A stretch of DNA of 64,000 nucleotides from Loripinus fragilis (Eukaryota > Mollusca > Bivalvia > Lucinida > Lucinidae), in assembly GCA_964019695.1 (NCBI GenBank), contig OZ026525.1, forward strand, positions 71,106,260 through 71,170,259. The letters run 5' to 3'. A program made the position numbers and the translations under genes. The notes beneath the pieces were generated by a model. That model ran no database searches. It had not been told where the DNA came from and saw only the letters and a program-made list of their open reading frames with translations. How positions within the stretch are numbered: position 1 is the stretch's first letter; each line of letters starts with the position of its first letter. Below are positions 13,201 through 28,498 of the stretch, piece by piece.

Positions 13201-16200
13201 TGTTGTTAAGTCAGTAGCTTAACACTCATAGAATATTCAAGTGACTAGCAAAGGCTCTGATCGGACTGCGCGTATGCGCAGGCTGGTCTGAGCCTTTGCT
13301 GGTTGCACATACCACATTGTTGGAAATCTCATGTCGCGGCTCAAATATAAAAAACCCCTTGTAGAATACACCAAAATTTTGGAATAAACCTTTTCTTGAC
13401 TTAAGAAATCACCCATTTGGTTAGATACAAGCAGGTTTGGATGGTCAATTTTTCATTTGAAGGGGTCACAGATTAGGCTTTTTTAAATTATTTGTTTTTC
13501 TGTCCCCGAAGCTTGTTTTATTAGCAACTAGGGCAGGCCATAGATTTTAGTTGTCTGTAGATAACTGTATATGCACTATAGCGGAACATTACTTTCTCAA
13601 AACTCATCTAACTAGTTTACTCGACATTGGTCCAATTTTCTTTCCTAGTCTTGCATTCCTATTTTGCAAAGTTTCCTGTTATGTTTCTGTGGTATCTCTT
13701 CTGGGTGTACACTGTTTAGTTATATCCCCTAAATAAGACGATAGACATAACTGGGTTAAAACCTTGAAATTTTAGTCAATGCTATAAGAGCATGTACTGA
13801 TGACTTTGATCTTCACCGGAGTTATGTTTAGAAACTATAGAAAGTTTTGGTTAGCTCAACATTCCCTCGGTATATAAACTTCTGATTTCTAGTCAATCTC
13901 TACATAGATCCAGATAAGGAAATTTTATGAGCGTAAAATTGTAATTATTTTCTTACCCATCAATATAAACATGTGTTTTGGGTGCTCAAAAGAACCGTCT
14001 CATTGAGACGCATCTTTTGAGTACCCACAACATATGTTTTGGATGAGAAATAAAGAAAATAGTTTTCCAATATGCACTCTTATCTGGAGGCCTGTCTCTA
14101 GTGACCTTTCTATATCAATATTTCTATATCAATATGGATTCATAGTGTTGATGAAAATCAGTGTGGATCAAGCTGATCAGGATCTACACTGTTTTCAAAA
14201 GAGGGTATTATACTATAGAATTTTGAAAAAGTTATGCACACAATGCATGTATTAAGTTGAATGCAGCAATTGTATTTACTTTTAGATACATGATGCAAGA
14301 ATACAGGAGGCTGAGGCAGCCAAATTACGCCTTCAAGAGGAAGAGCTTCAGAGAAAGTAAGTAGTTCTTTGTGAACAATTTCTTTAATTTAATTCATTAT
14401 AATGAGAGAAATTAGTTCCTTTTTCTCCTTGATAAGCGCCTGATAACAACCAAGGTAGAACAAATGATAAGATGGCAGCAGTGCTTAACCCTTTGTATTC
14501 TGATGGATTTTCACATATACAGTCAAACCTAGATTATTCGAAGTGCCAGGGACCGCAGGAATCCTTTCGAATAATAGGTAGTTCGAATGATCGAAATCGG
14601 GAGATTTCGTATATTTTCGGAAAAGCTAGGATGCTTACATAGAACGTCATTGTTTTGCCAATTTTTGCATCTTCAACTTGTGTTTTCCGTGAAGTAATCA
14701 CTAATCAAGCATTAAAGAAAATGAGCTCCTTGGAGGTTGTGGCATCATCATCTCTTATGCTTTGCAGGTCTAAGAGCGCAGAAAAGAACAGAAAATCAGA
14801 GCTCAGGGTTTGCGCTAGGATTTATTTTTCTTTCGCCACCATTTTTGCCAATCAGATTTATTTTGTGCCATTTTCTTGAACTTAGAGCCAGATTTTGACC
14901 ATTTTTCGCCCAAAAAGAGCCAGGTTTGGGGGCATTTTTCGCAAAAAATGTCTTCTGTCTTTAACCCTCTTTATTCTGGTTGATTATTTTACACACATTG
15001 ATAAAATAACTAAGGAATAGTCCATTTTGTATTTAAAGCGGTTGACAGTCTTTAAATTGTACTTGGAGATTGTTGATTTTTCTTAACAGAGCAAACACTG
15101 ATGAAATGCTGTTTGGGGATTCACTGCTTGTCAAAGTACCTGTTTGCAAGTATTCAGAGTAAATAGGATTAACCAACATTGTACTTTGAAGGTGTCAAGC
15201 AAAAAAAAATACACAGGGATGATAATGATCAGACTTTCTATGTAATTGTCAATCTTTCCATAGAGTTTATATGGAAAACCTCCATAACTTTTTGTGGCTT
15301 TTCCATGGGTAGAAACCAGTACTGGGCCGGGAGGGTTTATGATTTGTGTGTTTATTATATGACGGGAACTCCCGAAGGCTCAACCGAAAGTGGTTTTATG
15401 GAGAAGCCGGGAATCGAACCTGCGACTCCTGGTTTACAAGGCATAGCGCTTATCCACTACACCACGCTTATCCACTAAACCACGGGGGGCTTCTTTCCAT
15501 TGAGGTTTGAACACCTGAACGTGAGACAGGGTATTTTTCAACACAACATTTGTTTAATAATTGATAATATATGTATGACGCCAATTTTAAAATAATATTA
15601 CTTTTTTTTCTTCGATTTTTTGTTATTTGATTTTAGTGATTAAAAGTTTGCAATCAATGTTATTCTCGCTTGAATATAAAATTATAAAAGATCATATAAT
15701 ACTTTGATTAAAATGTTTAAAATGGGAAATGATACATTAAATAGAACGAATAACTGCATTGCCAAAGTAGTATGCTAAATATTGTAACAAGGGAGCTAAT
15801 TCAAAAATATTAGGGGAGAGCACAATTGCATAATTTTTACCTCAGAATACAGGCCTGAATTTTTCTGACAAAACAAATTTAAATCAAGTGAGCCATAACA
15901 TCATCTACCTTTTAAATAAAAGGTTTCTGTTTAGAAATGATAGGTTCAGATATCTGAAACTGTCGAGAAAAGCGCTTTGAACAGCGTGTGCAGTTGCTGT
16001 GTTGAAAAGAGAATGGTACTGTCGGCCTTTGCAAGATGCGCGCATCCTTTCGCATGCCTGGTAATGTCTAGTGAGTGATGCCGTCAGATGAAAGAATGGC
16101 ACAGTGAACACCATGCAAATCTTTCTCCTTTCTCACAACGCTTGATGGAAAGCTCGAAGCAATATATCTATCTTCTTACGAGTGGAAAGTGAACTTGCAA

Positions 16201-19200
16201 GTGACACTTGATTTTTTCTTCTTCATGGACGTCGATGTAGCGGTCTTTTCAACATGTTTAAAGTTACGAATTCAGAAAGCTATGTAATGACTATTATTAT
16301 TGACCACAAAAAGCAAAGAGATGATGGTGCAGTTTATTTCATGCACAGCATGGCACCATGTATATTATAGTCTGTAATTATGACCGTTACCGGTAGCAGC
16401 TGTTAAAAGTGTGTGCCGATCGCCGTAGGTTATCACTCGGGCCCACTAAACATTTATACTGGGTCCGAGGTTATCAGCGCGTGTCCAGGTTTGACTCGAT
16501 CAGCTACTGAATTGTGTGGTCGATAATTGGGGTGTTAATTGACAATTAAGATACACATTGACGACCATTAAGCGGCACGAGGCAATGACTTGTAGCCGGA
16601 GGTGACGATTCCGAGGCCAGACAAAAAAAATTACTTTCGATTTTTCTTTCGCCAATAGTTGTCGCCAAATTAATATTTTTTGCGCCAAATTTATTATTTC
16701 TTCCCATTTTGCGACAATGGCGATCGGTAGCGCGAATCCTGGAGCTTACACACTATATACATGTAACAACATTGAGAATTAAGGTTAAATGTAAATTGTC
16801 AAACCATATTTACTGACAAAATATTGTCTCCTTTTTATCGCCCTACTGTCATAAGGTTTCCACCAAGCTAGCACACAATGTTGGGCCATCAACGGCCCTT
16901 TCATACCTTTTGATCGGGAATAAGGGAAAAAGATTCTTTTTTTTGCATTCATACATACCAACTTCTTTTAACCCTTAGTATAAGTTGGGAACCCCTTAAC
17001 TGGTACTTTTGCAAACAGTCAAGACACGGTTGAAATGCCGCATAATGCTGCATTTCATGCGGGTCTACACTGTTTGCTAAGACCAACACAATTTTCAGAG
17101 AAAGAAATCCAATTTTAGTTGGAAATATAACCTGTGACCCCTTTATATGTTGTACAATAAACCATCCCAAGTTTATTGTATCACATCAGGTGGAACAACC
17201 CATCAGTATACAAAGAATTAAATTTAAGCAAAACCTTCGTATTTGAGTTTATGATATTGGGCTGTATCTTCATTTTCTACAGGCAAAGAGAGAATAAGCT
17301 ACGACTCGATATGATTGTGAAGTCTGTAGCTGATCTGGCCAACCTGAGCACCAAGCTACAGACACTGCATGGGAACTGCAAGTATAAGGACCTGTTACCA
17401 GAGGCGGCCAAGAATTCTCTTCAACTAGTCAACCAGTTGTCCACAATGGCTACAACCATCAGTACATCTTGCCAAGGGAGCGGGGAAGCTGGTCAGGAAA
17501 AGGTGGATAAAATCAGGAAAATTCTCGAACAATCCAGAAATGCCTACGAGTTCGTGAAACAGGAAATAGGTAAGCCCATTTGAGCTGTGACTCATGATTT
17601 CCAACAATATGGTATTTTTCATAAGTGTAGATTAAGATGAGCCTGTGTAGCCTCCTTTAAAGCTCAGAAACTCCAAATAATGTTCAGTCTGTAGCTTAAT
17701 ATTCATTGAATATTCAGGCGACTAGCAAAGGCTCTGATCAGACTGCGCACATGTGCAGGCTGGTCTGAGCCTTAGCTGGCACAACATACCACATTGTTGG
17801 AAATCTCATGTCGCAGCTCGTTTATCACCAAGAATACTGGTTAGAGCCAATAACAGATAAAATTCTAGTTAAGAAATATCTGGTTATCATATGCTTTTGC
17901 TACACCATTATGTTACTGCTTACAAAATCCCTAAAAGTAACATGGAAAGTTGATTATATGCAGGGGACAAAAATTTCAATATTGCACTTCTCCTGCAGGA
18001 CGAGTGACTTACAATTTTCACTCGTCCTGCAAACACATGCACTTGTCTTTTAAAAGCGTATGCAATTAATAACATAAGGGAGTAGTATGTAATATGACTC
18101 CAGTCGAGTAATTCTTCCCAAAGCACTCGTCCTACAGGACGAGTGCCTGTAGGACGAGTGCTTTGGGAAGATTTACTGATCCTTTCTAGATTTCACTTGT
18201 AATTACGAGCAGACAAGTGGAATTTTTGTCCCCTTATATGACCTATTCTTTAAATGCATCGTCACTCAAAATCATGGAGATAAGTGTAATTTATTGTAAC
18301 TTAATTTTTTAAAAAAAAATCTTAATTTCAAACAAAAATGTGAGGCCGTCAGTGAAATGGAAATGTACCAAGCCCTTTTGTGCCGTTGAATATCTCACTT
18401 TCAAACCAGCAATCACTGACAATCATGCTTTCATTTTCAGCAATCACATATTGATAATACATACCTATAATAAGATTTTTCTTTAAAATTTCCAGGTGAA
18501 AGATTATTATGTAAGATGCACTATTACAAAATTTAAGTGATTTTCAACATCTAGTTAGTGAGATATCAAATAATGATTACCCCTCCCCTCAAAACTGGAA
18601 TGAACTTAACAGCACTTGCTTATTTTAATCCTAGCTTAGTACTGGTTTAATCCAGGAAGACCAGTACCGACATAATTGAAAGATTATTGACTGGGACGTA
18701 AAGAATCAAATCAAACAAAAACAAAAACTTGCTTATTTCTGAGGATGTTTTACTCATATGAATCAAGGAATATGGATTTTATTTATCTCTGTTATTTCAA
18801 ACGAAAACGTATATATTTGAAAAATTGGTACACCAGGGTTCACACAGGCTTGAAAAGTACTTGAATTTACAGGACTGTTTTGAAGTCCTTGAAATTTAAA
18901 TTTGCCTTGTGAAATACTTGAAAAAGACCTTGAAAAGTCTGTGAATTTTACCATTTACAGAAGGATTCAACCTGTCTTTGGAGATCTAAATCAGCATATG
19001 CTGCACCAAATAAAGGCACTGCAATTTCACTTCGTAAACAAACCTACCTAACATACACTATGGATTTTAATCCGGGTTGGAGAAGTCCTGGCTTTTAGCT
19101 TGCTCTCACTTCGGGAGAAGACTTTTTACCTACGCACCGTGCGGTGTCTTCTTCCGGCAAACCCCACAAAGATATGTCACTTTCAAATTTCCGCGCATTG

Positions 19201-22200
19201 AAGTCGGACACTGTTTGGAGCTCTCAAGAAGTTTGTCATCTGGCTTATTTGAATAAGTCCTCTAGTGATATAGTTTGTTTTTCGGCCGTTGCTCAATTCC
19301 GAGCTGCTATCTAGTTTTTCTGTGGCAAAACATGACTTGAAAGTCGGATAAGTTTTGTCAAGACGATTTCTAAACTTCACGTGGACAAACCACGCAAGGT
19401 GGGGTATACACCCAAAGCAAAGCAAGAAGGCATTTTGAGATATGATAGTTTGCAGGAGTCATGGAAAAAAGTCGCAGAGATATGAATTCCTGACTCGCGA
19501 TAATGCAGACTTTGGTATATGAACACGCCACAAAAGGCGCTGAACATTGAATCTTTCTTCTCAGGTACAGTTTCTGAGAATTTGGATATTTATGGCATAA
19601 TGCAAGGGGTAAGTATTTTTTTCGTTGAGCAGGTTGCTGTTCATGTTGATGCAAATATCAGTGAGACATCTGAACATTCGTAGAACTTGTCCGAAAGTTC
19701 AAAGAGAAAGGTAAATGCCTCATTCTCGATCTAGTTTTTCATAACCCTGACGCGCAGTGCCTGCCATAAATGCTGGCGAGGGCGTTGGTAGTATCAGAAG
19801 AAAAAGATAAACATTTTATTAATCTGGTATACAAACTAGCCCTCAGTAGACGTAGCCTTTTGTTTACTTTGGTAAAACTGTATATGTAGAGAACGAATGT
19901 GGCTTACTGTAATAGGCTGGAAACCGGGACTAGTATACTAGATAGTAGATCTATCTATAAGGTTAAAAATGTGATCAGAATTATGACCACGTTTTCAAAA
20001 AAAAAAAAAAATAAAAAAAAAAAATAAAAATGATATTTTTCTTTGAATGTTATAGCAAAGACATATCTGCAATATTTCAATTTTGAGAGATATTTTAGCT
20101 GACGGTTGTCTAGTTAAACGTTTTTTGATCGGAGGGCATCTGTCTCGAAAGCTTAGTAAAAAACTAAATGCTTTTACAGCCCAGTTTCCTATAAGTCAAC
20201 AATCAATCAGTTTTGTGGTCACGAATGGTATAAGAATAGAATATTATTCAAATACTATCCTCTATTTTAGGGTATTTGGGGAAAAGAAATAGTCATCTGT
20301 TTACACGAACATGGCATAGACTTGATGCTACTAACTTTATCTTCCAATAGGTTGTTTTCTTCACATAGTGACCTATCTGACTTGAGCATATGGTAAAAGA
20401 TACGTGACGTTTGGTCACCTTATGCGTCATATGTTTTTCCCAGTCTGGTCATTTCAATGTAGTATTTATCTACATTGTCACTGGAACTCTTCTCTGACCT
20501 GACCATGTATAAGAAATAGAAAGAAATATGCCTTTGAAATTTTAATGCAGAAAATATTTCTGTTATTACGCTAAAACTATTATAATCAATTTTATTATGG
20601 TTTGCATATCAGAGATGATTTGACGTCACTAAAGACAGATAGTTCATAACCCATTTTTGGTTTGCTGGTAGCGCAGTTGGTAGAAAGACTGACAGCAGAT
20701 CCAGGGATCAAGAGTTTATCCCAGTCTGTACCCATACGAAAATATATTTTCTTGGAGATCTGTTATGTACAAATTTATACAGTAATTCTCCTGCTTTCTC
20801 TGAATCTAGAAGGGTTATTGGCAGCATGTATAAGCATACGTTTTTGACTGGTTATCCTCCTAGTCAAGCTCATGCAGGTAAAGGTGTGGTTAGGTGAACT
20901 GACGGGTGTGACATGATCATATCTAATAACTTGGACATAAAACAGCAAACAAAACTACAGTTTTGAGGAATATACAGCATATTAGCATGATCCTTTGTTG
21001 TTTTTTGGAAAGTGATGTACTTTAGCAGACAGGTGTATTTTTCATAATATATAGGCTTGGTACACAGTTTTAGACTAACTGTTTAATCTACTAGCCAGGT
21101 TGGACGAGGTCTTTAAGAAATGTGCCTGTCCATGTCTAAAATGTACAGTCCCTGACCTGAAATGCACTTGTATTTAATTTATAAACCAATTGTACATTCT
21201 ATGCAGTACTTTAAACTTACAATACTAGGATAAAATGTTTGAACATGTCTTAACCTTTCTGCCATGAAGTAAAAGAAAGTTGTTTCATGTAAGTCTATTT
21301 CATCTTCAAGCTATGTCGGGACTCAAGGAATATTAAAACATTTTGTTTAAAACTTGGAAATACAATTTTTAGATTCTATTGTTCAAGCAATGAATACATG
21401 TACTTCGACTATGGCATAAAAGTACAAATGTATATAGTATGCATATTTCTTAGGGCTGTTAAAGACTTCCAATATTTGCAAGTTGAGCGCTAAATGGTTC
21501 AACCAGCAACATTTGACGGTAATATTTAGATTCAAATTAACTAAAAGTGATTTGGTTAGTCAAAAAAGTAACTGGTCGATTTATTCTAGGTTTGCCAAAT
21601 GTATTATTCTATCTCTTGATTTTCAAATCGAATCCTAGTTAGTGTGGTTCAATTTCAGGGGTAATGGTACCAGTTTCCTAGCGGGAAAAACAAAACAAAA
21701 ACGGACCAAAAGTAGATCCATTTGTGATCATAAAGGTGCTATTGTGGGTGTAGAATAATTCAGAAAGCCTACAAATGAGTATACATTACCTCAAAATACA
21801 GATGATTTTCAAGGTGTTGCAGTATATTAAACAGTCTTGTTGCAAGATAGTTATCACATCATCATTTTGTTCAAGGACAGTACTGATTCTTAGGTCTTTT
21901 TATTCATCGTTTATTGAGACACGGTACTACTAACTTTCATTTTAGGGAGCGCAGTGGCTCGATTGTAGAGTGCCTGACTCTCGACTGAGGGATTGTGGTT
22001 TGAGACTCACCAGTGTCACTGCTTTGTGTCATTGAGCACACATTAATCGTTGCTTAATATTTAAGTTCAGCCCAGGAAGACATGTCATGTTATAACTGAA
22101 AAACTGTTGACTCAGATGTTCAGAATCATATCAAACAATAGTAACCTCCATTGTATGTGAGGGTTTTTGATTAGCCAGTGTTTTGATATGCAGTATCCTC

Positions 22201-25200
22201 TAGTTTTGCAATCACTCCGCTGGAAAAAAAAGCACTTGTTGTTTGCTTTTATTGTCTTCTGGTGGTCATGGCATTGGTCGTTTTCTCAACAATTTCCTCA
22301 TGGTGTCTTGAATTGGTCTGTGGTTTGTGAGTATGGCATTGTCTAGTCATACTCATAACATCATTTTTCTCAGCCTTGGAAAATGTTATATAACGAAATG
22401 TTTTTCCAGTGAAGCTGCCACTTTTGAAGAATCTGTTGTATGTTTGTATGACTGCTAGACTTTTCTCTATGAAAAGATTTTCAGACAGAGCTATTAAGTT
22501 TTTGAGATCCCAATGAAGGAAAGACATAAAAATTATGTAAGCTCAGGCAGCTCTGTGTTTGCTGTGCGGAATGGAATTCGGATCTCTGTCATGCCTCTTT
22601 AAATGAATGTGTTGGTTTTCTGATATCCCTTTTTTGAAAAGGATATGCAATACAAAAACACAATAGTGGTATATCTATCTTATCTGTGTTGTTCTTGTTA
22701 CATGTATCACCATGCAAATGACAACTGGCCAATTGGACAGTATTAATATACATGTATTATGATGTTTATTGAAGGTTCCTATTTATGATAGATTACCATA
22801 CACAATGGTATCTGTTTGTCGATTTAAAAGGTCGAAAGAATCTCCATTTTAAACAAATTGATGTTTTTCCCTGTTGTCACATATGACATAAAAGACACGT
22901 GTTAGTGTTACCTTTTGCATTTGTACATCATTCTGTTGACCAAGTGCTCATTATTCTCTACAAATATTCAAAGACATTATCAATTTAGCAGCATTGATAA
23001 GGAACCATAACTTTCATTTACACAAGTTTGTCGAAGCAGAATTATCTTAATCTTGACAGTAGTCATACTTTAATTACATGGCATCAAGAAGATAAGCATT
23101 TTGATCCCAAGAGGTGTATGCAGTATACATGTATCAATAACACTAAAAACACAGATAGGGAAATATTAAATGATGCAAATTTGTGTTTGGGTTACTAAAC
23201 AATTCCACAACCAGTTACAGCTCAGTATATCTAAAAATAGAATGCAAATCTAATATATAAGGTCAAAAAGGAGTTATTAACAGAGTTAATAAGAGTCATC
23301 ATACTAGATGTATAAATGCTTTGGTTGTTAATGGGTACCCTTTTTTGAAGTAGCATCAATCAAAGATGCATTGGGGTTATATAATGCAGTCTAGTCCATA
23401 GAGACCAGATACATTCAGCATTATTTACTAAAAGACAGTTAAAATGCCCGTTTTAGACTATAGAATATAAATAAAAATAATAATAATAATAAAAATCACT
23501 TTTCGGCGAGCTGCGATATTAAGACTTATATGGCTGTGATATTGCCAGGTTCTTCGTATGTGAATATAGACATTCGGTCGTTAAGTACAGAATGGAACAC
23601 TGGAATGATAGTTCCAATGAAAATGATACTTGGATAAGTACATGTATTTAGAAATACAGTACAGTGTTACATAATATGATTCAGTTGAATATAAATTAAC
23701 ACTTGGATGAGTAAATGCATTATATTTGCATAATGAAAACTATGTGTACAGTTTTTGGTGTTAACTTTTTTGTACAGACTATAGTTATTTAATCAGATAT
23801 GAAACCAACTGAATGGTTTTTATTAAACTGTGGAGGAAATAGAATTTCTAAAAAAAACACAGAGATAAATTTTTCACCAGGGTGTGTTGTTTTATTTTTA
23901 TAATAATATTATCTGGAGGGATATTAATACATTTGAAAAACCCTCCTCCTATGGTACTGCTTTTTAATCTAAATAAATCCATAGTGTATGTTAGGTAGGT
24001 TTGTTTACGAAGTGAAATTTGAAAATTTGTTTTCAAATTAGAATTTTAAGAGTAAACAATACCTACCTAACATACAACAAGCCCACCCACCAACCCCTCT
24101 TTTTCAAATGTCCTTCCTAAGGGCGACTTCAATGCGCCGAAATGGAAGTGACATATCTTTGTGGGGTTTGCCGGAAGAAGACACCGCACAGTGCGTAGGT
24201 AAAAAGTCTTCTCCAGAAGTGAGAGCGAGCTAAAAGCCAGGACTTCTCCGACCCGGATTAAAATCCATAGTGTATGTTAGGTAGGTATTGTTTACTCTTA
24301 AAATTCTAATTTGAAAACAAATTTTCAAATTTTATACTAATTTTATAAATTTTTTATCTTTAGTAATGCAGTCTAGCATTTAAAAATAGAATTTTAAAGT
24401 TTAAATCAGTATTTTTCATAAGTTTTCAGTCCTTGAAAACAGTAGGAAAGTCTTTTAGAAGTAATTTAAAAGTACTTGAATTTTACACAAACTTGCCTGT
24501 ATGAACCTTGTAGACCTACTTTGTGTTTGCAAAGCAGTGAAGGCTCTGATGAGACTGTTTATATGGGCAGGCACATCTGAGTGGTTGCTTTTTGCATATG
24601 CCATAAGTAATAAATTCTCATATCCTGTTTCAGACAAGGCAACCCAGGCTGGAGCTAAGGCAGAGGCAGAGGCAGCACAGAAGGCACAAGCGGCAGCCGC
24701 GGCAGCTGCCAGGACACCTCAGGTGAGAAAATAGCTACCACACAGGTTTAGATAAACAAAATTTATATGAGCATAAAATTGTAAATATTTTCTTACCCGC
24801 CAGTTGTAACATATGTTTTGGGTTCTCAAAAGAACCGTCTCATTGAGATGGTTCTTTTGAGTACCCACAACATATGTTTTGGTTGAGAAATAAGAAAATT
24901 ATTTTTCTGTTGCACACTCTTAACTAAAGGCCTGCTACCATCACTGTGGTCATACCACTACGGCAATATGGGTTTCGTCACTTATTCCGGTGTTACTGTA
25001 ACTTTGTCATCATGTTCAATATCTTCATTTAAGGTAGTACCGGACTCACCGGCATATGTCCAAAAGTGTTTTATCTTTTAATATATTATAATATAGACTC
25101 ATACTTATAATCTAAGACAAAAAAAACAATACCTCACCGTTCTTTTTAAAAAGTTATTTGATGTCAAAAACTGCAAAATCGCAGGTTTTTGAAATAAACA

Positions 25201-28200
25201 AACACAGATTTTGTTAACAAATTAACAAGAAACGCAATACAGTTTTTTTCAGAACAAATACTACTCACACCAGAGATATAAATAAAAACAAAAAATAGTG
25301 AAACAACATGTATTTACACAATTTATTAAGCAAAATCCTAATTAAGTCAAACGAATAAATACCAAAAAAAACATTAATATTCAAAATAAACATATCAGAG
25401 AATGTAACTGGAACAACAAAAAACATATTTTTACAAAGATATTTTCATGAAGAATCTAATGATTGAATAAAAAATATGTGTCACCGTGCTCGTTTTTTTG
25501 TTTTGGTGACTTTTCTGAAAAATCCTGAAAAAAATAAAGACTATAATAAGTGTTGTCTCCCCTTTCAGCCAATTTTTTGTTTGTCTACGCCCTATGTAAT
25601 ATCACTGGGCGGAGACATAGCTATTATTGATTAAGCACTGACAAATGGGCGTAGAAAATGACAAAAAAGATTTTGACCTAGCATATGTTACCCAGCACAT
25701 TACATTATGATTCTCATTAAAGCATGGCTATAGCATGTCTTGATACTTTGATGCTTTCTTACACGTAGGATTTATGTAGATAAAAGCTAAAAATTATAGC
25801 TTTATTCCTGATGCATGGATCTATATGTCATTTAAAGAATAAATTAAGAGGATAAAACATTCATTTCCTTGTATTAATGTTTGGCAAGCCTGAATGTGAT
25901 GTGTTGCAACCAGAACCACACAGCGGTGAGGCCTGCAACACATTATCGCACAAGGGCTTGACAAACGTTAATATACAGAAAGGAATGTTATATTGTCATT
26001 GTAATATATTATAGGACTTTTTGGGTACTATAAAGGTGGCAACTTTAATTTTCATATCTGGGCGTGGTTCGGTTATTTCAACTGCTCAAGAATGGAAATC
26101 AGGTTCTATCCATTGGTTAAGCGTTTAAAAGTTGCTTGAGCCGCGCAGGTCTGCGTGCATTTCATGAAAGTCCTGTCCGTTAATGCACTGAACCCACATT
26201 TATTAACCCTTAAAGCGTATATTACAACACAATCGTATGTTTTTATCGTCTATTGAAATATTATGAAGCCTCTTAAACAAACAGTGTAGATCTAGAGCAG
26301 ACTGCTCGTCCGGTCCCATACTTTCGTGGAGATTGATCATGAAATGATTTCTACGATCATTCTCCTCCCTTCCGCTGATTCATTCAAGAAGGGTTGTTGT
26401 CAGTTGCAAGCGAAAGTATGTGCACGAATTACTGGTTAATCGCTTGTTCTAGCCTGCCCACGAAACAGTGTGGTTAGGTGAACTGACCGTCCCGCAATGA
26501 CCATAGCTGTTGACTTGGGACGTAAAGCAACAAAACAAACAAACAAACAAAACCTAGAGCAGTCTGATCTGGGTCCACACTGTTTGCCTCTATACTAATG
26601 TTAAACAATAAACAAACACTTTCGAATGTAGTTATAACGCCTCATTTTCAGATTTTACCTATGTCTAAAGTAGACTAATATGGCAGTCATGAGGTGCCGC
26701 CTTTACAGTATCCAAAAAGTTCTTGAATACTTTCCTTTCAAGCAAAAGCATTTCCGAAAAAAAAATGTCCACTGTAACATCGTGAAGCATACAACAAAAC
26801 CACACCTTATAGGCGCAATCGAAAACATCAATACCGTCTATCGACGATTATAGACCTAAAATAGTTAGAATCATAGTTTTTTTTATTACCATCACTTATC
26901 GAACAGGCGACACTTTGCAATCAAAACACTGTTTCTAGCGAGTTTTGATCCGCGTTCGTCAATGGTTAAGAGTGTTTTCGATTGCACACTATCCGGTGTG
27001 GAAACAAACTTTTTCTTCAACAGAAACATGACTGAAAAATGTAGATAACTCCTAGCTCTTGTTTTCAGATTGTTTTGGTTACGTATTCATTGTATCAATA
27101 CACATACCGGATAGGTGGCAATCGAAAACGTTGATGCTATCGACGAACGTAGATCAAATACCGTCAGAAACAGACTTTTTGGATTGCAGTTTGTTTGCCT
27201 GACTGGCGACAAATGGAAAATTCTAGCGATTTGCGATCCACGTTCATCGATTGTTCAGAGCCTTCTCGATTGTCGCCTATCCGATGTAATAAAGTAGCGT
27301 ATCTTATGATAATTGAATATTTTGGTCATTTCTCAATAAAGCATAAGCGACGGTATCTTAACTTGCAGAGGATATCCGTGAGCAGGTTGAAATGGCAATT
27401 ATGCCCTCTGCAGTCATGTTTTATCGGAAATAAAGCCCGCAGTCAGTGATTGGCCAACGATCAACCAAAATATGACACATTATTAAATAAAATGTACAAT
27501 TGTCAGCGATTGAAACACCTCAAGTTTCTATAGTAAACACGTATCATAAGGTATATAACAATATAAGGATGATACATTCTTCTGTCTATTAACGTTTGCC
27601 AAGCCCAAATGAGATAATGTATAGTAGCCTTAACCATGAAGCTGTGAGGGCTGCACCAAGTGCGGATCCAGAGGGGGGGGGGGGGCGGGGGGTCCGGACC
27701 CACTCTGGAAAATCACAAATTAAATGGGTTTCTATAGGGAATAATCAATTGGACACCCCCTGGAAAAAATTGGACCCCATCTGGAGCCTTGAAAAACGAT
27801 AGATTTCTTTGAAATTGACCATTTGACTTCTGTAAAATAAGCTGAGGACTAAAAAAATCGTTGTCAGAGCTTTTTTGTCAGACTGACCTGGACCCTCCCC
27901 CCCCCTGATGAAAATCCCTGGATCCGCGCATCTGTACCATGCTTGCCAACCGTTAATATACAGAAAAGAATGTTATATTGTCATATATCTTCCTTTCAGG
28001 CACATGCAATTCCAATTAATTTTATTAAAATGTATGCAGAAATGTCCATTTTATCATCATGAAACATGCAACGAAACAAAATAATTTTTTCAACAGTAAC
28101 ATGAAAAAACTCCTAGCCCTTGTATCAGATTGTTTTGGCTACGTCTTCAGTATATCAAAAACACACTAGATAGGCGGCAATCGAAAATGGTAATGCTATC

Positions 28201-28465
28201 GACGAACGTAGTTAAATATTGTAAGTAACAGAATTTTGGATTGTTGTTTGTAGTCCGATAGGCAACAAATGGCAATCACAAACACTGTTTCTAGCAATTT
28301 GTTATCAGCATTCATCGATTGTTTAGACTGTTTTTATTGCTGCCTATCCGGTGTGATAAGGTAATTGAAATAGTTACGTCATTTCTCCATAAAACATTAG
28401 TGACCATGTACCTCCATGGGACTTAAAACATGAGAATGTCACATACAAGGCGTGTGCACGTCTAC

Positions 28466-28498
<33 letters not shown>

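Larger units (their letters stand above)
18834..24510. mobile_element. 5.7-kb hAT-like element with long inverted ends
   Basis: Left CAGGGTTCACACAGGCTTG and right CAAACTTGCCTGTATGAACC TTG are inverted; inverted similarity continues inward (19040-19207 against 24111-24273, sharing AAGTCCTGGCTTTTAGCT and CGGCAAACCCCACAAAGATA). Flanks TACAC (18829-18833) and TAGAC (24511-24515) could be a 5-bp duplication with one change. The interior has only short ORFs with no recognised transposase; it contains a nested SINE (21946-22141), an A-rich tract and long AT-rich sequence. Confidence 0.7.
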
